Assembly (NCBI GenBank): GCA_964547905.1
Contig: CAZJPN010000016.1
Span: 1-64,000, forward strand
Direction: 5' to 3'
Length of the DNA stretch: 64,000 bases
From: JAJYLM01 sp964547905
Lineage (GTDB): Bacteria; JAMCPX01
Below the pieces are notes generated by a model. It was not told the origin of the DNA, made no database searches, and saw only the letters and a list, made by a program, of their open reading frames with translations. Positions 42,318 to 52,245 of the stretch are shown here, piece by piece (within the stretch, counting starts at the first letter, position 1; each line of letters starts with the position of its first letter). Position numbers and translations under genes: made by a program.

Positions 42318-44510
42318 TTATTTATTTACCGTTGTGTCGGATAATCTCAATCCAAATACACCTATTGTGACCGGTCTTGAATCCTGAATAATAGGGCCGA
42401 GCTCCTTATATGGATTTACAGGAGCGTTTATTGAATGAATAATAATGGTATTGTCGCCTTTTTCAAGCATGAAAGGGGAACTGGCCCAACCCGTAACGGG
42501 TTGTTTTTGTGCCCATAGATCGATATGATTAATTATCTTCCCGTTTACATCGATCGTAATCCACTTAATGGACTTAAACGGCTTGATTATACCCATGACA
42601 AGCTTTACCATCCTCGGTTTTTCAACACCAATGATCCTTATTATTCCATTCTGTGACATCATCCTGTAAACCACCTTTTCTTTTACATTGAGTGCCGGTT
42701 CATACCATCCGGAACCCAGTTCCAGTAGTTCGCCGCGGTGAATGGATAAATATGCCTTGGTAAGTAAAAATATGGATACATAGCCATCATCGTAAAAGGG
42801 CTCTCCACAGTATGTTCTTAACAAATTGTTTATAACGCTATAATCTTCCTGATTATAAGCAAGCCTGTTAACTATTACATATCCGACACCGAGATCCATG
42901 AGCTGCCTTATTCCATAATTAGCAATTGCATGCATATCTATGGGTATGATATCTCCATATTTGAGTGTAAAAGGATCATCAAGCTCCGATATAAACGGTG
43001 TTGTTCTTATAAAGAACAGTTCCCTATACCATTGATAATTATAATAACCGCCAACCAGGCTCTTCTTGGTAAACATCTGATAATACATCGATCTGTATAT
43101 GAAAGGGATATTTTCTTTGTTGTCGAATATAGTTGCACTTGCAGGGAGCTCTACAATAGCCTTTGAATCTATATCTTTTTTTATCGGTAAATAATATATC
43201 GGCATGGTTGCCTGGACAGATGGAAACGGATACCCCGGGTAATACTCTATTAAAGACAGGGCTATCAAAGACAGGATCGTAAAATAACTTAGTGTTTTGC
43301 TCTCTGTACGCTGTATAATAAGCTTAGCGCCGAATCCGGCCATTATTGAAGCGATGAGTAAGAGTAACGGAATCAGCAACGCAGGTTGAGTTAGATTCGA
43401 GAGCAGCCTTATTTTTGTTAAAGCAAGATAGGGAAGCGGTATGAAATGAAGGATCCCATAGTAGGGATACAGAACGAATCCGTTCAGCTTCAGATAAGGC
43501 CCGAGCGAAAAGACGTAGAGCAATACCGCGAGTATTCCCCATCTGATAATCTCTCTTGATTCATATTTGAACGCTATTGCAAGTACAATCAGGAGGATTG
43601 TTACAATACCAATATCTGAAAAATATGTATGATCCTTCGAGAAAAAATAAAGTATGTGCTTGAAAAAGAAATTCGACTTACTCGGCAAGATATAATCAAG
43701 AAAGTTTTGATTGTTAATCAGGAGTTGGTAAATACCTTCGACCTTTACATATTCTGAATGTTGCATTGCATACAACTGCGGAGTATAAAATATCAGGGCA
43801 GTCAATGTGACAAAACCCATCGAAAGCAGAATATACAGTAAAAATGGCTTATTATATATTTTCCAGCCGTCTGTTATAAACCATGAAAACGGCATATAAA
43901 GTACAATCGGTATATATGCATAAAAGACATAACTCGGACTGCTCAGTGCAAGAAGTATTGAAGATATTATAAACATTATACCGTTTTTCAGAGATTGTTC
44001 CTCTTTCAGTTTGATCATGGTGAAGATGACAAGCGGGATAAATTCTACCGATGCATATTGCAGATTACCCATCATGGTTGAAAGGATAAAAGGTGAAAAT
44101 CCGAATAAAATACCGCTTGTCACACCTGCCAATCTCTCTTTTGTCAGGTGGTATGTAAGTTTATAGGTAAAGTATGCACCAAGAACAACAGGCAGCAATG
44201 CAAGTATATTGAACAATACGGTTAAAGGTAAAACCGGCAAAAGAATAATCCCTGCAAGCTCGTTTAACGGCGATGACCATACATACGGGGCACCATTGAT
44301 TGGATAAAAAATTGTTTCCAGCTTTAAAGGAGACTTATGGAGGGAGAACAAAGCATGCTTGAACCACCACAGGTCCCATGCGTAAAAATAAGAGTCCTTT
44401 ATGCCGAGAAGTCTTGTGTTGAAATCCACAATGCCGGGATATGTTACGGCAAGTGCGAGGATTATCATAACTATTAACACTATTGCATTGTTTCTGGTTT
44501 CTGTTTTCAT
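42318..44510 (-). CDS. Large multi-pass membrane protein (GT-C/YfhO-like)
   Basis: 730 residues with about 10-12 membrane helices in the first 420 residues (for example IVLIVMIILALAVTYPGIV, LAGIILLPVLPLTVLFNILAL, WGILAVLLYVFSLGPYL). After these comes a soluble C-terminal region of about 300 residues ending in a beta-sandwich-like part (TIDVNGKIINHIDLWAQKQPVTGWASSPFMLEKGDNTIIIHSI). A first-loop Asp pair (GIKDSYFYAWDLWWFKH) resembles GT-C membrane glycosyltransferases and YfhO-type proteins. The donor and acceptor are unknown. It lies between gatA and mqnE on the same strand, an odd position for a glycan gene. Confidence 0.6.
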   Translation of the reverse strand: MKTETRNNAIVLIVMIILALAVTYPGIVDFNTRLLGIKDSYFYAWDLWWFKHALFSLHKSPLKLETIFYPINGAPYVWSSPLNELAGIILLPVLPLTVLFNILALLPVVLGAYFTYKLTYHLTKERLAGVTSGILFGFSPFILSTMMGNLQYASVEFIPLVIFTMIKLKEEQSLKNGIMFIISSILLALSSPSYVFYAYIPIVLYMPFSWFITDGWKIYNKPFLLYILLSMGFVTLTALIFYTPQLYAMQHSEYVKVEGIYQLLINNQNFLDYILPSKSNFFFKHILYFFSKDHTYFSDIGIVTILLIVLAIAFKYESREIIRWGILAVLLYVFSLGPYLKLNGFVLYPYYGILHFIPLPYLALTKIRLLSNLTQPALLIPLLLLIASIMAGFGAKLIIQRTESKTLSYFTILSLIALSLIEYYPGYPFPSVQATMPIYYLPIKKDIDSKAIVELPASATIFDNKENIPFIYRSMYYQMFTKKSLVGGYYNYQWYRELFFIRTTPFISELDDPFTLKYGDIIPIDMHAIANYGIRQLMDLGVGYVIVNRLAYNQEDYSVINNLLRTYCGEPFYDDGYVSIFLLTKAYLSIHRGELLELGSGWYEPALNVKEKVVYRMMSQNGIIRIIGVEKPRMVKLVMGIIKPFKSIKWITIDVNGKIINHIDLWAQKQPVTGWASSPFMLEKGDNTIIIHSINAPVNPYKELGPIIQDSRPVTIGVFGLRLSDTTVNK

Positions 44511-44529
44511 AAATCTTATCCTATCGCGA

Positions 44530-45990
44530 TCAACGAATATCCGGTTTTTTCTTATACCATTTCGTTTCCTGTTCGTATGTATGGGCTATATTCAATATAG
44601 TTTTTTCATCAAATGGTCTGCCTATCAACTGCATACCAACAGGCAGACCATTATCCGTGAATCCGCATGGAATGGAAATCCCCGGTAAGCCTGCAAGATT
44701 AAGCGGTATTGTGAATATATCCGACAGATACATCTTGAGCGGGTCGTCAAGTTTTGATCCAAGTTTGAATGCCGGCGTAGGACTCGTTGGTGCAAGAACA
44801 ACGTCGCACTTTTTAAATGCATCGTTGAAGTCATCCGTTATAAGTCTCCTTGTCTTCTGTGCTTTCCCATAAAAGGCCGAATAATAGCCTGCGGAAAGTG
44901 CAAATGTCCCAAGCATGATCCGCCGCTTAACCTCCTTGCCAAAGCCCTGTGCGCGGGTGTTTTTATACATATCGATAAGATTTTGGGCTTGTTCAGACCT
45001 GTAACCATATCTTACGCCATCATACCTTGCAAGATTGGAGCTTGCCTCGGATGAAGCAAGTATGTAGTAAACAGCAACAGCATATTTGGTATGGGGAAGA
45101 CTGATATTGATTATCTTTGCGCCGAGTCTTTTCATAGTATCTATGGCATTATTTACGGCTTTTTGAACATCCCTATCGATACCCTCTATGAAGTATTCAT
45201 CCGGAACACCTATTGTAACTTTTCCCAACCCTGAAGATAACAGACTTGTGAATGGCTCTACAGGAACATCTGCCGATGTCGAATCCTTGGGATCAAATCC
45301 CGCAATTGTCTCAAGCAAAAGTGCGGAATCATAAACCGTTTTTGTCATTGTACCACCCTGATCCAGTGATGATGCAAACGCTATCATACCGTATCTGCTT
45401 ACTCTGCCGTACGTAGGTTTTAGTCCTACAATACCACATAAAGCAGCCGGTTGTCTTATAGAACCTCCTGTATCGGTACCAAGCGCACCAAAAGCCATAT
45501 CGGCTGCAACCGCACTCGCAGAGCCTCCGCTTGAACCACCGGGCACGGTATCAAGTGCCCATGGATTGCGTGTCGGGCCAAAGTATGATGTCTCTGTCGA
45601 TGATCCCATTGCAAACTCATCCATATTCGTTTTACCAACTATAATTGCGCCTGCGTTCTTCAGCCTTTCGATAACAGTTGCATCGTAAGGCGGAATAAAA
45701 TTCTCAAGCATCTTTGATGCACAGGTAGTCCTTATGCCTTGAGTCGTAAATATGTCTTTTACAGCTATAGGTATGCCGCATAAAGGCGATGATTCCTGCC
45801 TTTTCAACATCTGTTCTGCATTTTTTATCTGTTCCGTAATATGTTCTTTATCAAGGTACACAAAGGCATTCAACTTTGGATTTAATTGTTCTATCCTCCG
45901 TAAAAGATCATCAACAACCTGCCCCGGCGTTATCTCGCCCTTTCTATAAAGTCCCGCAATATCCTTTATACTTGATTCGTAAAGATTCAT
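44530..45990 (-). CDS. gatA: Glutamyl-/aspartyl-tRNA amidotransferase subunit A
   Basis: 486 residues, usual length. The amidase-signature catalytic set is complete: Lys in PIAVKDIF near 75, Ser in GTDTGGSIRQPAALCG near 175 and nucleophile Ser in GGSSGGSASAVAADM near 150. GatA releases ammonia from glutamine to convert Glu-tRNA(Gln) or Asp-tRNA(Asn) in the GatCAB complex. It overlaps gatC by one base. gatB is not adjacent and not in the window. Confidence 0.95.
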   Translation of the reverse strand: MNLYESSIKDIAGLYRKGEITPGQVVDDLLRRIEQLNPKLNAFVYLDKEHITEQIKNAEQMLKRQESSPLCGIPIAVKDIFTTQGIRTTCASKMLENFIPPYDATVIERLKNAGAIIVGKTNMDEFAMGSSTETSYFGPTRNPWALDTVPGGSSGGSASAVAADMAFGALGTDTGGSIRQPAALCGIVGLKPTYGRVSRYGMIAFASSLDQGGTMTKTVYDSALLLETIAGFDPKDSTSADVPVEPFTSLLSSGLGKVTIGVPDEYFIEGIDRDVQKAVNNAIDTMKRLGAKIINISLPHTKYAVAVYYILASSEASSNLARYDGVRYGYRSEQAQNLIDMYKNTRAQGFGKEVKRRIMLGTFALSAGYYSAFYGKAQKTRRLITDDFNDAFKKCDVVLAPTSPTPAFKLGSKLDDPLKMYLSDIFTIPLNLAGLPGISIPCGFTDNGLPVGMQLIGRPFDEKTILNIAHTYEQETKWYKKKPDIR

Positions 45991-46301
45991 TATTCTATCA
46001 CCTTTGGAACGACAAAAAATCCGTCCTTGGATCTCGGGGCATTAGCGACAGCCATATCCTCAGTTGTCTCTGGGGTATCATGTAAATCCTTTTTCAACAT
46101 ATCCTGCCTTAACCTCTGCGGTCCGGGCAAAGGGCTTGCCATTGGTTCCACATCGTCAAGCTCGAGTTCATCGATCTGACTTATGTATTCCAGTATCGCC
46201 TGAAATTGTGAGCTAAAGACCTTCAACTCGTCCTCTGTAAATTCGAGTCTTGCAAGCTCGGCTACCTTTTTTACATCTATGTTTATTTTCCCTTTCATCA
46301 T
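45990..46301 (-). CDS. gatC: Glutamyl-/aspartyl-tRNA amidotransferase subunit C
   Basis: 103 residues from the Met at 46301 (or 46298, the next codon); the frame reaches 46340 without support. Family marks: VKKVAELARLEFTEDELKVFSSQFQAILEYISQIDELE and, near the middle, VEPMASPLPGPQRLRQD, then a C-terminal FFVVPKVIE. GatC clamps GatA to GatB. First gene of the minus-strand run 46301-40058. Confidence 0.93.
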   Translation of the reverse strand: MMKGKINIDVKKVAELARLEFTEDELKVFSSQFQAILEYISQIDELELDDVEPMASPLPGPQRLRQDMLKKDLHDTPETTEDMAVANAPRSKDGFFVVPKVIE

Positions 46302-46443
46302 AACACCCGTATTTTTTCCGTGCTGAATTAGCGAGAGCACGTCCCGGCGTGCACATCTTTCTGCGGATTTATTTCTTATTGCAATATTCTAAGAGATTAC
46401 CGCAAGAAGCATCCTTCCGCGCATCGTTGCACAATCGGCGATA

Positions 46444-46472
46444 TTGATTTACCTATTTTTAATTTTTACTAT
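46444..46472 (+). promoter_or_regulatory. Candidate sigma-70 promoter for deoB-ribF-aroE
   Basis: TTGATT (46444-46449), 17 bp of A/T-rich spacer, TACTAT (46467-46472). It lies in the divergent gatC/deoB gap (46302-46522). The ribosome site GGGAGG begins at 46503. Match is 4/6 in each box, supported by spacing and position. Confidence 0.45.
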
Positions 46473-46522
46473 ATCAAAAATTTGTTTTGTTGTATAACAC
46501 ACAGGGAGGTAATGTGCAAACA

Positions 46523-47707
46523 ATGGCTACGCAAATTACAAAAGTAATATTGATAGTGCTTGACGGCGTTGGTATAGGTGAGGCGCCGGATGCCGCTGAT
46601 TACCGTGACCAGGGCAGCAATACGCTCATAAATACGGCAAAGGTAACAGCCGGGCTCAATTTGCCGAACATGTATAAGCTGGGACTCGCAAATATAGCAC
46701 CGTTCCCCTTTCAACAACCTGCGGATAATCCTTCCGCATGTTATGGAAGGGCAATGGAACTTTCAAAAGGCAAGGACACTACAACAGGCCACTGGGAGAT
46801 TATGGGTTTGATAACGGAAAGGCCCTTTCCTGTATTTCCTCATGGCTTTCCTGATGAGATCATATCGGCCTTTGAATCAAGTATAGGCAGGAAAATACTC
46901 GGTAACAGGCCTGCCTCAGGCACCGTAATCATAGAAGAGCTTGGACAGCAGCATAAGCAAACAGGTATGCCCATTGTCTACACATCCGCAGACAGTGTAT
47001 TCCAGATAGCGGCACACGAAGATATAGTCCCTGTACAAGAGCTTTACAGGTGGTGTGAAATAGCAAGGAAGATAGTGGATCCATACAATGTGGAAAGGGT
47101 TATAGCAAGGCCGTTTGCAGGGGAAAAAGGACATTTTACACGAACAGAACGAAGGAAGGATTTTGCTGTTCCACCGCCCGGCACCACTGTTTTGGATATA
47201 TTGAAGGCCCATGGATTTGGCGTTATTGCTATAGGTAAAATAAACGACATTTTTTCTGGCAGAGGCATAACGCTTGCACTACACAGCGGGTCGAACGAGC
47301 AAGGGATAAAAGAAACCACAAAGGCGTACCAGCTGCTTAAAGCGGGTATTGTTTTTACAAATCTAAATGACTTTGATACCGTATACGGACACCGTAATGA
47401 TCCGGCTGGTTTTAAAAATGCACTCGAATACTTTGATACACGGTTAAAAGACATTATAGATGTTATGGATGATAAAACAATGCTTATGATAACTGCCGAC
47501 CATGGATGCGACCCTACAACACCAAGTACGGATCATTCCAGAGAGTATGTACCTCTGCTCGTGTATATGCATGGGTTGAAGGGCAAAAGTCTTGGTACGA
47601 GACACGGTTTCTGCGATATCGGCAAAACAATATTAAAGGCGTTTTCTATTGACACGGATACGAATGGTGTTGACTTTATTGATTTTATATTTACAAATAA
47701 AATATGA
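46523..47707 (+). CDS. deoB: Phosphopentomutase DeoB
   Basis: 394 residues from ATG 46523 (MATQITKVILIVLDGVGIGEAPDA). An in-frame GTG at 46514 is closer to GGGAGGT but the spacing would be only about 3 bp; either could be used. Alkaline-phosphatase-fold metal sites are visible: LDGVGIGE near 12, the phospho-Thr region DTTTGHWE near 88, and ADHGCDPTTPSTDHSREYVPLL near 330-350. It interconverts ribose-1-phosphate and ribose-5-phosphate (and the deoxy forms) in nucleoside salvage. It is coupled to ribF by ATGA. Confidence 0.95.
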   Translation: MATQITKVILIVLDGVGIGEAPDAADYRDQGSNTLINTAKVTAGLNLPNMYKLGLANIAPFPFQQPADNPSACYGRAMELSKGKDTTTGHWEIMGLITERPFPVFPHGFPDEIISAFESSIGRKILGNRPASGTVIIEELGQQHKQTGMPIVYTSADSVFQIAAHEDIVPVQELYRWCEIARKIVDPYNVERVIARPFAGEKGHFTRTERRKDFAVPPPGTTVLDILKAHGFGVIAIGKINDIFSGRGITLALHSGSNEQGIKETTKAYQLLKAGIVFTNLNDFDTVYGHRNDPAGFKNALEYFDTRLKDIIDVMDDKTMLMITADHGCDPTTPSTDHSREYVPLLVYMHGLKGKSLGTRHGFCDIGKTILKAFSIDTDTNGVDFIDFIFTNKI

Positions 47708-48666
47708 TCACTTTGGATAACACAAAAAAAACAACGCCAAAAAACCTCGATGGTTGTGTAATTACCATAGGTAATTTTGATGGTGTACATCTTGGCCACA
47801 AATATATACTGGAGCAGACGATCTCAAGGGCAAAGCTTCTCGGTACCATTCCTGTGGTAATGACCTTCGAGCCACACCCTTATAAATTCTTCAACCCGAA
47901 CGAAAAAAATTATCTGCTGCTTCCGTTCGAAGAGAAATACGCACTTATAAAGAAGATCGGCATTGAAACCATAATAGTCACCGAATTTACCATGGATTTT
48001 GCAAGAATGTCTCCGCATGAATATGCGCGCAGGATACTCAAGGAACTTATAAATCCATCAACGGTAGTTGTCGGCCATAACTTCACATTCGGGAGGATGG
48101 CAAGCGGTGATGTGTCTTTATTGAAAGGGTTTGGCAAGGAATATGGATACAACGTCATTGTTGTGGATCCATATGTTATAGACGGCAAAGTGGTATCGAG
48201 TTCAAGGATCAGACAGCATATGAGATACGGCCAGATACATGAGGCAGCAAGGTTTCTTGGCTATAATCCTTATATTGCGGGTAAGGTTGTTACCGGTACA
48301 CATCGTGGAACCAATGTACTCGGCTTTCCGACAGCAAACATCGAAACTTCGTGGGAACTCCTTCCGCAACGCGGTGTATATGCCGTAAAAATCTTACATA
48401 AAGACAGTCAACTTTATGGTGTAGCAAATATAGGGATCAACCCGACATTCGGAGGACATGAGTTAAAAATAGAGATACATATACTCAATTTCGATAAGGA
48501 TGTTGTCGGAGAGAACATGACCGTTGAGTTTATCCAGAAAATAAGAGACGAGGTGAGATTTTCCACTTCAGACGAATTAAAGCAAAAGATCTTTGAAGAT
48601 ATAGAGTTCGCAAAAAAAATATTCGCACTCAATGCGGATGCGACCCATAAAAGGGTTATCGTATGA
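47704..48666 (+). CDS. ribF: Bifunctional riboflavin kinase / FAD synthetase RibF
   Basis: 320 residues. The N-terminal nucleotidyltransferase (FMN adenylyltransferase) has ITIGNFDGVHLGHKYIL near 20, VVGHNFTFGRMASGD near 122 and SSSRIRQHMRYGQIHEAARFLG near 165. The C-terminal riboflavin kinase domain has GTHRGTNVLGFPTANI near 200, GVYAV, ANIGINPTFGG and EFIQKIRDEVRF near 280. It makes FMN and then FAD. It overlaps both neighbours (deoB and aroE) by four bases. Confidence 0.95.
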   Translation: MITLDNTKKTTPKNLDGCVITIGNFDGVHLGHKYILEQTISRAKLLGTIPVVMTFEPHPYKFFNPNEKNYLLLPFEEKYALIKKIGIETIIVTEFTMDFARMSPHEYARRILKELINPSTVVVGHNFTFGRMASGDVSLLKGFGKEYGYNVIVVDPYVIDGKVVSSSRIRQHMRYGQIHEAARFLGYNPYIAGKVVTGTHRGTNVLGFPTANIETSWELLPQRGVYAVKILHKDSQLYGVANIGINPTFGGHELKIEIHILNFDKDVVGENMTVEFIQKIRDEVRFSTSDELKQKIFEDIEFAKKIFALNADATHKRVIV

Positions 48667-49538
48667 CGCTTGTCCTCGGTATCGTGGGACATCCTCTGAA
48701 TCACAGCGTATCTGTTCCTATGCACATGTCGGCTATTTTCACGCTCGGCATTGACTATGTTTACATGAGTTTCGATATTCTGCCTGACAATTTATCCCAC
48801 GCTGTATCCCAGTTCAAAAAAGAACACATAAAAGGATTCAACGTGACCATACCGTATAAAGAGGCCATCATGCTTTATCTCGACAGCGTTGACGAACATG
48901 CAAGCAGAATCGGAGCTGTAAATACGGTAAACAATGAGAGCGGCAGATTAAAAGGCTATAATACGGATGGGATTGGCTATATAAAGTCGTTGGGTGAACA
49001 AACAGGATTTGATCCTTGCGGTAAGCATGTCCTTATGATAGGTGCAGGCGGGGCTGCCAGGGCAATCGCATTTTCTTTGCTTGAGGCAGGAGTTAAAAGA
49101 CTTATCATAGTGAATAGAACAATAGATAGGGCCCAAAAACTTGCACAGCATCTTGGATCATATTTTCCAGAAGCAAACCTGCAGGCATTATCCATCGAAT
49201 ATATGAATGCCCTCCCGTATAAAGAGCTGGATCTTATCGTTAACACAACACCTGTCGGTATGAAAAATATAAAACAGACTGATATTGATGGATCGATATC
49301 TTTATTAGCGGCTGATGGATCGCTGCTTGATAAAAACACCATCGTTTCTGACATCGTTTATAATCCTTTAGAAACACCGCTTTTAAAGAGGGCGAAACAT
49401 GCCGGGTTGAAAACGCACGATGGCGCGGGCATGCTTGTGTATCAAGGAGCGGAGAGCTTTAAGATATGGACCGGCGTTCAGCCTCCGGTTGATGTGATGA
49501 GACAGGCGGTACTCAGGGCATTGCAGGAACATCATTAA
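48663..49538 (+). CDS. aroE: Shikimate dehydrogenase AroE
   Basis: 291 residues. The substrate site SVSVPMH-like region (HPLNHSVSVPMHMSAI, residues 9-24), the catalytic Lys in NVTIPYKEA near 65, NTDGIGY near 100 and the NADP Rossmann motif IGAGGAARAIAF near 122 are all present. The basic NRT after strand 2 (IVNRTIDRAQ) fits NADP. The C-terminal GMLVYQGAESFKIWTG is the family end. It reduces 3-dehydroshikimate to shikimate in aromatic amino acid and chorismate synthesis, the same precursor used by MqnA. It is coupled to ribF. Confidence 0.95.
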   Translation: MTLVLGIVGHPLNHSVSVPMHMSAIFTLGIDYVYMSFDILPDNLSHAVSQFKKEHIKGFNVTIPYKEAIMLYLDSVDEHASRIGAVNTVNNESGRLKGYNTDGIGYIKSLGEQTGFDPCGKHVLMIGAGGAARAIAFSLLEAGVKRLIIVNRTIDRAQKLAQHLGSYFPEANLQALSIEYMNALPYKELDLIVNTTPVGMKNIKQTDIDGSISLLAADGSLLDKNTIVSDIVYNPLETPLLKRAKHAGLKTHDGAGMLVYQGAESFKIWTGVQPPVDVMRQAVLRALQEHH

Positions 49539-49598
49539 TCCGGAAAATGCAAGAGGGGAGTTGATTCATCTCATAAACCCTCCTATCCCCGTTTTCAC

Positions 49599-49690
49599 AA
49601 GGACAAGTTTTGCAAATGCATTCCTTGATTTAATGTTCCTTGTCCTTTTATTGACGCTTCCGCCATGGTTCTGATAAACGTGGGTTTATC
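49599..49690 (+). promoter_or_regulatory. Hairpins and possible promoter between aroE and the P-type ATPase gene
   Basis: AAGGACAAG (49599-49607) pairs with CTTGTCCTT (49639-49647), followed by TTTATT; it may end the aroE transcript, though the 31-nt loop is long. TTGACG (49651-49656), 16 bp, then GATAAA (49673-49678) could be a promoter. GATAAAC-GTGG-GTTTATC (49673-49690) is a perfect 7-bp hairpin that ends exactly at the ATG at 49691, leaving no standard ribosome site. Confidence 0.35.
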
Positions 49691-52237
49691 ATGTTCCAGG
49701 AGAAAGATATCATAACAGGCCTCTCATCCGCAGAGGCTTTGCAGAGGCTAAAGCAGAACGGTTACAATGAGCTTCCGTCTTCAAAAAAAAGAAGCATCTT
49801 AAGGATCGCCTTTGATGTCGTGAAAGAACCCATGCTTCTTTTACTGGTCGCATGCGGTACACTTTACTTCACCCTCGGCGACATAAAAGAAGCAATGATT
49901 CTGGTCAGCTTTGTATTCGTAGTTATCAGCATCACTCTGTATCAGGAACGGAAGACCGAGAGGGCACTCGAGGCGCTTCGCGACCTCTCCAGTCCGAGAG
50001 CAATGGTCATACGGGATGGGAAACATATCAGGATCCCGGGCAGGGAGGTTGTGACCGGTGACATCGTGATCGTTTCCGAGGGCGACCGCGTACCTGCAGA
50101 TGCAGTACTGTTAAAGACGAACAATGTAACCGTGGATGAATCGCTCCTTACCGGTGAGTCGGTCCCTGTGCGGAAGTCCGCATGGAACGGGGCGCAGGAG
50201 ATGGACAGGCCCGGCGGAGACGACCTGCCGTTCATATACTCGGGCACGCTGATAGTTCAGGGCCAGGGCACAGCAAGGGTAGTAAAAACAGGTCTCAACA
50301 CCGAGCTTGGCAAGATAGGCAAGATACTGCAGGTCCTTGAGCCCGAGGAAACCCTGCTCCATAAAGAGGTACGAAGGCTTGTGCGTAACTTCACGATCTT
50401 CGCGGTTGCACTCTCAGCCCTTGTGATAGTCGTCTACGGCATAACGCGGGCAAACTGGTCCAACGGCTTTCTCGCGGGGCTTACCCTTGCCATGGCCATA
50501 CTGCCGGAGGAATTTCCTGTTGTACTAACCATATTCCTCGCACTCGGGGCATGGAGGATCTCGAAAGAGCACGTCCTGACCCGCAGGGTGTCTGCCATCG
50601 AGACCCTCGGTGCCGCGACCGTGCTCTGCGTGGACAAAACAGGCACACTAACGCAGAACAGGATGTCCGTGGAAAAATTATACTCCAACAACGGATTCTT
50701 TGACCTTACCCCGGATTATAAAGGGCCTCTGCCCGAGGACTTCCATCAGATCCTTGAATTTGCGATCCTCTCGAGCCAGAGTGATCCCAGAGACCCCATG
50801 GAAAGTGCCCTGAAGAGTCTTGGGAACAAACTGCTGTCGCATACCGAACACCTGCATACCGACTGGGAAATGGAGCATGAATATCCACTTTCAAAAGAAT
50901 TGCTTGCCATGTCGCGTGTCTGGAAATCCGCAGACGGCAAAGATTATGTAATAGCTGCCAAAGGCGCACCCGAGGCAATAGCAGATCTGTGTCATATAAG
51001 CCCTGAAGAAAAAGAACACCTCGCGGGAAAGGTCAGTGTCATGGCAGGAGAAGGTCTCAGGGTTCTCGGCATAGCCAAGGCGTATTTCAGCCTCCATGAT
51101 CTGCCTCCTGTACAGCATGACTTTGACTTTCAGTTAATAGGCCTTATCGGATTCGCCGATCCTATACGGCCGTCCGTGCCCGAGGCACTGAAGGAATGCT
51201 ATGGTGCAGGGATACGGGTGATTATGATAACAGGGGATTACCCGGTTACAGCAAAAAACATAGCAGCACAGATCGGGCTGAAGGCGTCGGACGAGGTGAT
51301 CACAGGGGCTGAACTCGACTGTATGCGCGACGAGGAATTGAGAGCAAGGCTGAAGACCGTGAATATCTTTGCACGGGCGGTACCGGAGCAGAAGCTGCGC
51401 ATCGTCAACGCACTCAAGGCCAACGGGGAGATTGTTGCTATGACCGGCGACGGTGTAAATGATGCGCCGGCACTGAAGTCCGCACATATAGGCATAGCGA
51501 TGGGAGCGAGGGGAACGGATGTAGCCAGGGAGGCTGCTTCCCTTGTGCTTCTGAACGATGACTTCTCATCAATAGTGAAATCCGTCAGGATGGGCAGGAG
51601 GATATACGACAACCTGAAAAAGGCAATGGCATACATCCTCGCCATACACGTACCGATCGCGGGTATATCCCTTATACCTGTGCTGTTCGGATGGCCGCTG
51701 ATTCTTATGCCGGTACATATAGCGTTTCTCGAACTCATCATAGACCCGTCAAGCTCTGTCGTGTTCGAGGCAGAGGCTGAAGAGGCAGATGTCATGAAGC
51801 GCAGGCCGCGCAGGTTTGAAGAACGGCTGTTCAACAGGCGGACGTTCGGCATAAGTCTCCTGCAGGGAGGCATCGTGCTCGCCATCGTGCTTGCTATTTT
51901 TATTATTTCGATGCACCTGGGACAAACAGAGACAGAATCCAGGGCACTTACGTTCACAACGTTGATCATTGCAAACCTCGGGCTTATCCTGACCAACCGT
52001 TCATGGTCCAGGACCATAGTGTCGACACTGGGTATAAAGAACAGGGCCCTCTGGGGAGTCGTTGCGGGTGCGATGGTGTTCCTTGCCCTTACCATTTACG
52101 TACCGTTCCTGCAAAACCTTTTCAGGTTCTCAACACTTCATCCGCTTGACATAGGGATATGTTTTGGCTCAGGGCTGCTCAGTATCGGGTGGTTTGAGAC
52201 CATGAAGCTTTACACACAATTGAAAAATAAAAACTAA
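49691..52237 (+). CDS. P-type cation-transporting ATPase (P2-like)
   Basis: 848 residues. Actuator domain with LLTGESVPV near 155 (TGES dephosphorylation motif). Transmembrane segment 4 reads AILPEEFPVVLTIFLALG near 272. Phosphorylation Asp in DKTGTLTQN near 315, nucleotide-binding KGAPEAI near 425, hinge TGDGVNDAPALKSA near 580. About 8-10 membrane helices, N-terminal HMA domain absent. The ion is not clear: PEEFP differs from PEGLP of calcium pumps and CPC/CPx of heavy-metal pumps, and TM6 has IDPSSSVVFEAE. The gene is GC-richer than its surroundings. No partner gene. Confidence 0.85.
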   Translation: MFQEKDIITGLSSAEALQRLKQNGYNELPSSKKRSILRIAFDVVKEPMLLLLVACGTLYFTLGDIKEAMILVSFVFVVISITLYQERKTERALEALRDLSSPRAMVIRDGKHIRIPGREVVTGDIVIVSEGDRVPADAVLLKTNNVTVDESLLTGESVPVRKSAWNGAQEMDRPGGDDLPFIYSGTLIVQGQGTARVVKTGLNTELGKIGKILQVLEPEETLLHKEVRRLVRNFTIFAVALSALVIVVYGITRANWSNGFLAGLTLAMAILPEEFPVVLTIFLALGAWRISKEHVLTRRVSAIETLGAATVLCVDKTGTLTQNRMSVEKLYSNNGFFDLTPDYKGPLPEDFHQILEFAILSSQSDPRDPMESALKSLGNKLLSHTEHLHTDWEMEHEYPLSKELLAMSRVWKSADGKDYVIAAKGAPEAIADLCHISPEEKEHLAGKVSVMAGEGLRVLGIAKAYFSLHDLPPVQHDFDFQLIGLIGFADPIRPSVPEALKECYGAGIRVIMITGDYPVTAKNIAAQIGLKASDEVITGAELDCMRDEELRARLKTVNIFARAVPEQKLRIVNALKANGEIVAMTGDGVNDAPALKSAHIGIAMGARGTDVAREAASLVLLNDDFSSIVKSVRMGRRIYDNLKKAMAYILAIHVPIAGISLIPVLFGWPLILMPVHIAFLELIIDPSSSVVFEAEAEEADVMKRRPRRFEERLFNRRTFGISLLQGGIVLAIVLAIFIISMHLGQTETESRALTFTTLIIANLGLILTNRSWSRTIVSTLGIKNRALWGVVAGAMVFLALTIYVPFLQNLFRFSTLHPLDIGICFGSGLLSIGWFETMKLYTQLKNKN

Positions 52238-52245
52238 AAAAGGGT

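Noticed and set aside
47700..47760. FMN riboswitch before ribF
   Set aside because: ribF overlaps deoB by four bases and no leader exists.
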